Positions 5,793 through 10,843 of a stretch of 10,843 nucleotides of DNA are shown here, piece after piece. Made by a program: the position numbers and the translations under genes. Position 1 is the first letter of the stretch. Each line of letters opens with the position of its first letter. Origin of the DNA: an uncultured Lachnospiraceae bacterium (GTDB lineage: Bacteria; Bacillota; Clostridia; Lachnospirales; Lachnospiraceae); assembly GCA_910584965.1 (NCBI GenBank), contig CAJUDZ010000060.1:1-10843 (forward strand), in the 5' to 3' direction. Below the pieces are notes generated by a model. The model worked only from the letters and a program-made list of their open reading frames with translations. It was not told the DNA's origin and ran no database searches.

Positions 5793-6572
5793 ATGGGAAA
5801 GAATAGCATAACGGCGGACGGCCTTGTGAAAACCTTTACGAAAAACGAAAAGAAAAACAGAAAGGTGGATATTAATGCGGTAGACGGTATCTCCCTGACG
5901 GTAAAGGAAGGGGAAATCGTCGGCATTCTCGGTCCGAACGGAGCCGGTAAAACCACGCTTCTCAGGATGATGTCCAAGCTGATGCGGCCTACGGACGGCA
6001 TGGTCAGCGTCCGGATCGGGGAAAAAGAAATAACGGATGATATTGAAGTGAAAAGGCATATCGGGTATCTTTCCAATAACACGAAACTCTACGGGAGGCT
6101 TTCCACCAGGGAACTGCTGCAAATGCTGGGCGTCCTTTATGGAATGAGCAAAGAGGATACGGAGCGGAAAATCGTGGAAATCGGCAAAATTCTTTCGATG
6201 GAGAATTTTCTCGATAACCGGATTGAAAAATTATCTACCGGGCAGACACAGAGGGCTTCCATTGCCCGGTGCCTTGTGCATGACCCGCAGGTTTATATTT
6301 TTGACGAGCCGACGCTGGGACTGGATATTTTAAGCAGCGCCTCGATTATCGAGTTTATGAAAAAGGAGCGGGAGAGAGGCAAGATAATTTTGTATTCCAC
6401 TCACTATATGGAGGAAGCGGAATACTTATGCGACCGGATTGTGATGATTTACCGGGGAAAAATTGTGAGCGAAGGTTCGCCCGACAGTTTGAAAGCGCGG
6501 ACCGGAAAGAACAATCTGAGGGAAGTTTTTGCGGAGCTGATCGCGAAGGAGGGCATGACGGATGAACATTAA
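5793..6572 (+). CDS. ABC transporter ATP-binding protein, NatA-like
   Basis: A 259-residue ABC ATPase counted from the ATG at 5793. Motifs in order are Walker A GPNGAGKTT (47-55), a slightly altered signature LSTGQTQR (147-154, Thr for the first Gly of LSGGQ), Walker B VYIFDEPTLGLD (167-178) and switch His204 in YSTHYMEEAEYLCDR. A charged insertion with many Lys (residues 16-25, KNEKKNRKVD) precedes the first beta hairpin. The STGQ signature and the THYMEEAE ending fit the NatA/CcmA-type exporters that pair with ABC-2 permeases. The gene overlaps the permease gene by 11 bases and the permease ribosome binding site lies within it, so the two are translationally coupled and should form one transporter. 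The substrate is unknown: NatAB of Bacillus exports sodium, but related pairs export peptides or antibiotics. Confidence 0.88.
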   Translation: MGKNSITADGLVKTFTKNEKKNRKVDINAVDGISLTVKEGEIVGILGPNGAGKTTLLRMMSKLMRPTDGMVSVRIGEKEITDDIEVKRHIGYLSNNTKLYGRLSTRELLQMLGVLYGMSKEDTERKIVEIGKILSMENFLDNRIEKLSTGQTQRASIARCLVHDPQVYIFDEPTLGLDILSSASIIEFMKKERERGKIILYSTHYMEEAEYLCDRIVMIYRGKIVSEGSPDSLKARTGKNNLREVFAELIAKEGMTDEH

Positions 6573-8715
6573 AATCATACGGACACTTGTCAGAAAAGAA
6601 ATGCTGGATGTTTTCCGAGATAAAAAAACAGTTGTTATTATGCTTTTTATACCGGTCATACTGTATCCGCTGATTTTTCTCGGAGGCATGCAGGTGATTG
6701 CGCTGATTTCCTCCAATATGGAGGAACAGAATTACCGGATCGTTGTGGATGCGGCGGATGACGGCGCCTTTGCACGGATGCTTGCAAAGCGGGAAAACGG
6801 AACAGAGACATCCGACGGCCGGGAAGCATCCGGTGAGCAGGCGGATGGAGTGGAAATATCCGATGACCAGACAGAAGGCGTGGAAACATCCGGCGGGCAG
6901 GCGGAGGAAGAGCGCTATACCATTACGCTTGTGGAGGCCGGCGGCATCGGGGATTATGAGACGGCCTTAAACGACGAGGTGATCGATGTTTATGTATCCG
7001 GCAGGATGCAGGACAATAAGATGAACTATGATGTCTATTATCTTTCATCGGCCGCCAATTCTTCCTATGCCAAAAACATTGTCATCGATGTTTTTGAAGA
7101 GTTTCGGGACGGGCTGACGGAAGAAAAAATACGTGAGGCAGGACTGGATGTCCATGAAATTCTGGAGCCGGTTCTTTATGAGGAGAAGGATACGGCGAGC
7201 AGCGAGCAGTCTCTTGGCAGCATAATGGGGTCTATCCTGCCATTCATGCTGATTATCAGCCTGATGATGGGAACGATGTATCCGGCTATCGATACGACGG
7301 CGGGAGAGCGTGAACGGGGAACGCTTGAGACAATTCTGACGCTGCCCGTAACGAACAGACAGCTCATCATATCGAAATTCCTGACGGTGGCGGCGATCGG
7401 TATAGTATCGGCTCTGCTCAATATTTGTTCCATGGGCGGGATTGCCTTTTATATGTACAAAATCATGGATATGCAGACGGATGCGGGCTCTTTTGAGATC
7501 TCACGGTTTTTGCCGGCGATTCTCGTCGGTATACTGGCGGTATTCGCTTTTTCCCTGTTTGTCAGTGCGGTTACGATGTGCGTTACGGCTTTTGCCAAAA
7601 GTTACAAGGAGGCCAATAACTATATTACGCCGCTGATGCTGGTGATTATGTTTACAGGCTATATCGGTTTTATTCCAAATGTGGAGCTGACACAGACGAT
7701 GGCGATGATTCCGGCAGCCAATATCTGCCTGTTGATTAAAAATATGCTTTTGTTTAAAATTGATTACACGGCGATTGCTGTCGTTCTGATTTCCAATGTG
7801 GCATACGCCATACTTGCAATACTGTTTTTAAGCCGTATTTATGACAGCGAAGCGGTTTTGTTCGGTGACGGAAAAAACGGCATGCAGTTGTTTGAGAAAC
7901 GGAGCAATTTGCAAAAAGGCGGTGTGCCGACGGTATCCGATGTCTGGTTTGTAGTGGCTCTCACCATCGTGCTCGTGATGTATGCGGGCAGCATGCTGCA
8001 GATAAAATTTGGTCTTGCGGGCGTATTCGGGACGCAGTTGCTTCTGCTGTCCGTACCGCTTTTGATCGTTATTTACACGAAAAGGGATCTCCGGCTGACT
8101 TACGGTTTCCGGAAGACGGGCCTGAAAAATTATCTGGCAGCCGTTTTAATCGCAACGGGATTTTATGCGGTCAATACCGTGATCGCGACGGGACTGTCCG
8201 TTTTATTCCCGGACAGCACGGAAAATGTGGTGACGGTTTTTGATAATATTATGAGCGGTAACATAGGAGGAGTGCTGTTCGTTATCGCGTTCGCGCCGGC
8301 AGTCTGCGAAGAAATGCTCTTCCGGGGACTGATTTTGCAGAGTATGAAAGCGAAATACCGCGTTCCGGCGGCAATCGGCATTACGGCCCTGTTGTTCGGC
8401 ATTTATCATATGAGTCTGGTGAAATTAATTCCCACGGGGCTTCTCGGCCTTGTGCTGTGCTGTATGGCGTATCGGGCGGACAGCATTTATCCGGCTATGC
8501 TGATACACTTTTTAAACAATGCGTTCAGTGTGGTGATCTCCCGCGGCCCGGAAAAGCTGAAGGATTTGCTCCCGGTATTTTATCAGGAAACGCTGGGATT
8601 CGGTGATGTGATGCTGCTTCTCTGCGTCGGTCTGATACTTATGGGAATCGGATTGTTTTTCCTGGAAAAAGGGCGGCCGGGCAGGAAGATAAAAAGAAAA
8701 GCGGATCGGGCGTGA
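6562..8715 (+). CDS. ABC-2 type permease fused to CPBP (Abi) intramembrane protease
   Basis: A 717-residue membrane protein with two modules. Residues 1-430 are a NatB-like ABC-2 permease: one helix near 22-50, a large extracytoplasmic loop (about 51-218), the conserved TAGERERGTLETILTLP (246-262) and then about five helices. Residues 455-703 are a CPBP metalloprotease-like module with all three sequence signatures: EEMLFR (583-588), FGIYH (612-616) and HFLNN (649-653). The Glu-Glu, His and final His/Asn positions that would form the active site are all present, so the module appears catalytically competent. The ATG at 6562 is preceded by AAGGAGGG (6546-6553), eight bases away and inside the ATPase gene. 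Fusions of this kind occur in Clostridia; CPBP proteases process prenylated or leader-bearing substrates or confer bacteriocin self-immunity. A substrate that is cleaved and exported, or sensed, by one protein is an attractive inference but unproven. Confidence 0.88.
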   Translation: MNIKIIRTLVRKEMLDVFRDKKTVVIMLFIPVILYPLIFLGGMQVIALISSNMEEQNYRIVVDAADDGAFARMLAKRENGTETSDGREASGEQADGVEISDDQTEGVETSGGQAEEERYTITLVEAGGIGDYETALNDEVIDVYVSGRMQDNKMNYDVYYLSSAANSSYAKNIVIDVFEEFRDGLTEEKIREAGLDVHEILEPVLYEEKDTASSEQSLGSIMGSILPFMLIISLMMGTMYPAIDTTAGERERGTLETILTLPVTNRQLIISKFLTVAAIGIVSALLNICSMGGIAFYMYKIMDMQTDAGSFEISRFLPAILVGILAVFAFSLFVSAVTMCVTAFAKSYKEANNYITPLMLVIMFTGYIGFIPNVELTQTMAMIPAANICLLIKNMLLFKIDYTAIAVVLISNVAYAILAILFLSRIYDSEAVLFGDGKNGMQLFEKRSNLQKGGVPTVSDVWFVVALTIVLVMYAGSMLQIKFGLAGVFGTQLLLLSVPLLIVIYTKRDLRLTYGFRKTGLKNYLAAVLIATGFYAVNTVIATGLSVLFPDSTENVVTVFDNIMSGNIGGVLFVIAFAPAVCEEMLFRGLILQSMKAKYRVPAAIGITALLFGIYHMSLVKLIPTGLLGLVLCCMAYRADSIYPAMLIHFLNNAFSVVISRGPEKLKDLLPVFYQETLGFGDVMLLLCVGLILMGIGLFFLEKGRPGRKIKRKADRA
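6802..6909 (+). repeat. Short 30-bp tandem repeat in the permease extracytoplasmic loop
   Basis: Residues 87-96, 97-106 and 107-116 of the permease read REASGEQADG, VEISDDQTEG and VETSGGQAEE: three degenerate 10-residue units preceded by a partial copy, TETSDG (81-86). The shared pattern is a Glu near the start, Ser at position 4, Gln at position 7 and an acidic end. The stretch is acidic and rich in Gly and Ser, probably disordered, and sits in the extracytoplasmic loop after the first helix. It looks like a lineage-specific insertion made by slippage. Confidence 0.7.
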
Positions 8716-8809
8716 GAATAAAGAGAAAAGCAAGTGCGAAGACGGAAAAAAGTGCGGACCGATCGAAATGCAGGCGGAAGAATGGCAGAAAGGCAGAAGG
8801 TTCGGAAAA

Positions 8810-9628
8810 ATGGCAGAAGCAAACGAGAAAGAATTATTGCAGTTAAAGAACCGCCTGTTCGAACTGGCGGAAAAATCATACAGCAGAGGCATTTATACCT
8901 ATACTCCCTTTTTGAGTCTGCCGCAGCAGCAGGTATTTCATGCGGTGAAAAACGAACTTTCCTATGCCGGATATGATATGGGAGGCGGCGCGCCGGTCTG
9001 TGAGCGGAAAATACTCCGCTTTGGCAGTCCGGAAACTCTGGGATATGAGGAAAAGTATCCGATCGCCGCGATTCTGATACAGCCCGTTATGCCTAAATTT
9101 GCAGATACGCTGACACACCGGGATTTTCTCGGAGCAGTCATGAATCTCGGAATAGAACGCAGCACGATCGGAGATATTTTTGTGCAGATGCAGAATACGG
9201 AAACGGGCGGCCTGCGGATACCGGGAAAAGAAGCCGGGCAGTACGGCGTTTTATTCTGTCAGGAAAGCATGGCGCCCTATCTTCTGGAAAATCTGCGTCA
9301 GATCAGACATACCGGCGTTATATGCAGAAGGCTGGAGGAAGAAATCATCTTACAGAGTGCGGAGCCGGAGAAAATAATGCTGACGGTTTCTTCCGCGAGG
9401 ATTGACAGCGTTGTCGCAAAGCTATATCATATTTCGAGGAGCCAAAGCCTCGCGCTGTTCAGCGCCGGCAGAATTTTCGTCAACGGAATCGCGGTGGAGA
9501 ACAACAGCTATTCTTTAAAAAAAGAAGATGCGGTGACGGTGCGGGGGTTTGGAAAATTTATATTCTACGGTCTTGCAGGAGAGACGAAAAAAGGAAAAGA
9601 GAGGGTATCCGTCGGCATTTTCGGATAG
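8810..9628 (+). CDS. ylmH: YlmH-family S4 domain RNA-binding protein
   Basis: A 272-residue cytoplasmic protein counted from the ATG at 8810. The middle contains the family block HRDFLGAVMNLGIERSTIGDIFV (103-125, given here by its key residues HRDFLG and GIER..IGDI), and residues about 196-255 form an S4 RNA-binding fold (RIDSVVAKLYHISRSQ, FSAGRIFVNG, KKEDAVTVRGFGKF). YlmH homologues bind ribosomal particles; in Bacillus YlmH has been linked to rescue of stalled 50S-peptidyl-tRNA complexes. The frame is open from an ATG at 8768, but that ATG has no ribosome binding site. AGAAGG (8795-8800) supports 8810 and brings the length nearer the usual 255-260 residues. The gene normally sits in a ylmEFGH-divIVA cell-division cluster; here none of those neighbours is visible. 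It follows the permease gene after 94 purine-rich bases with no terminator, so read-through transcription is possible. Confidence 0.85.
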   Translation: MAEANEKELLQLKNRLFELAEKSYSRGIYTYTPFLSLPQQQVFHAVKNELSYAGYDMGGGAPVCERKILRFGSPETLGYEEKYPIAAILIQPVMPKFADTLTHRDFLGAVMNLGIERSTIGDIFVQMQNTETGGLRIPGKEAGQYGVLFCQESMAPYLLENLRQIRHTGVICRRLEEEIILQSAEPEKIMLTVSSARIDSVVAKLYHISRSQSLALFSAGRIFVNGIAVENNSYSLKKEDAVTVRGFGKFIFYGLAGETKKGKERVSVGIFG

Positions 9629-9637
9629 GGGATTAAA

Positions 9638-10564
9638 ATGTTTCATTACAACATGGTTCATTGGTTATTCTTTTTTTATACATATTGTTTTCTTGGATGG
9701 TGTTTTGAATCCACCTATGTGTCCATCTGTACCCGTAAATTCGTGAACCGGGGATTCATGAGAGGGCCTTTCCTTCCCATTTACGGCAGCGGGGCGATTA
9801 TGATGTATATTGTTTCCGCGCCTTTTCAGGATAATATTGTGCTGACATATCTGGCCGGCTGTGTCGGCGCGACTGCGCTTGAATATATAACAGGTGTTTT
9901 TATGGATTCCCTGTTTCATATCAGATACTGGGACTATTCCCACAAGAAACTAAATTATAAGGGACATATCTGCCTGAGTTCTACGCTCACATGGGGTTTT
10001 TTTACGATTATGATGACGCGGGTGATTCACAGGCCGATCGAACAGTTTGTGATGGGGATTCCCAATAATATTTTGAATTACGGAACCTTCTTTCTGACGA
10101 TTTATATCGTGGCGGATTTTGCCCTTTCCTTTAAAGCGGCGCTGGATTTGCGTGATATTCTGGCAAGGATGCAGCGGGTCAAAGAGGAAATGGAGCGCAT
10201 GCAGAAAAGGCTGGATGTTATTACCGCTTTTAACAATGCGGAAAAAGTGCAGAAACAGCAGGAACGCGAACATGAATACGAGCTTCGCATAAGCGATCTG
10301 GCGGAAGGGCTCGGGCAGCGTTTTAACAGCCTGAAAGAGATGATACAGCGGACGCCCGGCGCGTATATGGACAGTGTCAAGGAGGAAATCGCGGACCTGC
10401 GGGCGCGTTATAACCTGTATATGGAAAACCGGAGAAACTATAAGGAAATGCTGGATTTCTATAAATGGGATATGATTCGTAACAATCCGGCAATGAACTC
10501 GGACAAATACAAAGATTCGTTTGAAGAATTAAAGGGAGCGGTTGAAAAGAAGAAGGACAAATAG
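9638..10564 (+). CDS. COG4905/PF06541 (putative ABC-transporter type IV, CmpB-like) membrane protein with coiled-coil tail
   Basis: A 308-residue protein. The N-terminal part (about 1-165) has four to five hydrophobic helices and family-type motifs: FLGWCFES (18-25), RGFMRGPFLPIYGSGA (38-53), ALEYITGVFMDSLFHIRYWDYS (centred on 80-101) and NYKGHICL (106-113). This matches the Clostridia-wide family often named putative ABC transporter permease, although there is no ATPase partner here and the transport role is unproven. Residues about 166-275 are a charged, heptad-like coiled coil (ILARMQRVKEEMERMQKRLD and following), ending in a Lys-rich tail, KKKDK. The ATG at 9638 lies five bases after AGGGGAT (9627-9633), and the gene starts nine bases after the YlmH stop, so the two are probably one transcript. 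The cytoplasmic coiled coil suggests a scaffold or complex partner, which is an inference. Confidence 0.82.
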   Translation: MFHYNMVHWLFFFYTYCFLGWCFESTYVSICTRKFVNRGFMRGPFLPIYGSGAIMMYIVSAPFQDNIVLTYLAGCVGATALEYITGVFMDSLFHIRYWDYSHKKLNYKGHICLSSTLTWGFFTIMMTRVIHRPIEQFVMGIPNNILNYGTFFLTIYIVADFALSFKAALDLRDILARMQRVKEEMERMQKRLDVITAFNNAEKVQKQQEREHEYELRISDLAEGLGQRFNSLKEMIQRTPGAYMDSVKEEIADLRARYNLYMENRRNYKEMLDFYKWDMIRNNPAMNSDKYKDSFEELKGAVEKKKDK

Positions 10565-10843
10565 CGAAAAGGTTACTACGGCATAATAAGTACACGGACA
10601 AAATAAGGATAGAGTGTTTTGAGCAAGATACGGCAAGCATAGAACTGGTATTGCAGATTGTTCTGGAAAAGCCGGATTTAAAAGTGCTGGATGTCCGCAC
10701 CCAGGTATTTGTTGAAAATCTATTGAACCGTTCGGTGAGGCTGGATATTCTGGCTACGGACAGCACAGGGGCAAAACTGAATGTAGAAGTACAGCGCTCC
10801 GACAAAGGAGCCGGGAGAAAAAGAGCAAGGTACAACAGCAGCA
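10561..10843 (+). CDS. Rpn-family PD-(D/E)XK nuclease / putative transposase, N-terminal part, start unclear
   Basis: One frame is open from 10546 to the window edge. From about 10588 it reads KYTDKIRIECFEQDTASIE, then ELVLQIVLEKPDLKVLDVRT, NRSVRLDILATDSTGAKLNVEVQ and RSDKGAGRKRARYNSS. This is the nuclease core of the Rpn/PDDEXK_2 family: the Asp of RLDIL and the Glu-x-Gln of NVEVQRSD fit the D...ExQ catalytic pattern. Members are recombination-promoting nucleases or transposase-like proteins, usually about 280-330 residues; the rest lies beyond the window. No ATG, GTG or TTG occurs in frame upstream of the core. The first is a TTG at 10651, inside the domain and without a ribosome binding site. 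An ATA at 10561 lies four bases after AAGAAGG (10550-10556) and overlaps the previous stop codon; it may be a decayed start. The gene may be an N-terminally damaged copy. The left boundary given is tentative. Confidence 0.7.
   Translation, partial: MAKRLLRHNKYTDKIRIECFEQDTASIELVLQIVLEKPDLKVLDVRTQVFVENLLNRSVRLDILATDSTGAKLNVEVQRSDKGAGRKRARYNSS

Noticed and set aside
8768..8809. N-terminal extension of YlmH from the ATG at 8768
   Set aside because: There is no Shine-Dalgarno sequence before it, the extra 14 residues are not family-like, and the ATG at 8810 has AGAAGG at a suitable distance.
10377..10835. - strand frame of 152 codons across the COG4905 gene end and the Rpn gene
   Set aside because: The translation is low-complexity with no recognisable domain, and both + strand frames beneath it carry good family motifs.

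Overview
The window looks like a chromosomal segment of a Gram-positive Clostridia member, most likely Lachnospiraceae. This is inferred from strong AGGAGG-type ribosome binding sites, GTG as well as ATG starts, G+C of about half by eye, and gene types common there: a clostridial-style mgl transporter, an ABC-2 permease fused to a CPBP protease, YlmH, a COG4905 membrane protein and an Rpn-family nuclease. All genes I can support lie on the + strand. No rRNA, tRNA, CRISPR array, insertion sequence or riboswitch is visible, and no gap between genes exceeds 150 bases.

Region 1 (1-3347) is the distal part of a galactose/methyl-galactoside type ABC importer operon: the end of the substrate-binding protein gene (mglB), an intercistronic terminator-like hairpin, the double-domain ATPase (mglA), the permease (mglC), and a small membrane-anchored protein with a single InlB B-repeat. 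An 18-bp-stem terminator closes the operon.

Region 2 (3354-5758) is a self-contained two-gene unit with its own candidate promoter and terminator. Both genes encode CobW/COG0523-like P-loop GTPases, a family of metal chaperones. The first keeps the CxCC metal motif and carries an array of about 109 residues, more than half of them histidine. The second has lost CxCC and ends in a domain that resembles the C-terminal part of YcgQ (DUF1980/TIGR03943), including a Cys-Cys pair. This pair is the most interesting part of the window and suggests a metal-handling module in which a His-rich carrier GTPase works with a divergent partner.

Region 3 (5793-8715) encodes a NatA-like ABC ATPase and, overlapping it by 11 bases, an ABC-2 (NatB-like) permease fused to a CPBP/Abi intramembrane protease. 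The permease has a small 10-residue tandem repeat inserted in its first extracytoplasmic loop.

Region 4 (8810-10564) encodes the S4 RNA-binding protein YlmH and, nine bases downstream, a COG4905/PF06541-type membrane protein with a long coiled-coil tail. From about 10561 to the window edge there is the N-terminal part of an Rpn-family PD-(D/E)XK nuclease or putative transposase with no recognisable standard start codon, possibly decayed. All functional names come from motif recognition by eye; no database search was run.
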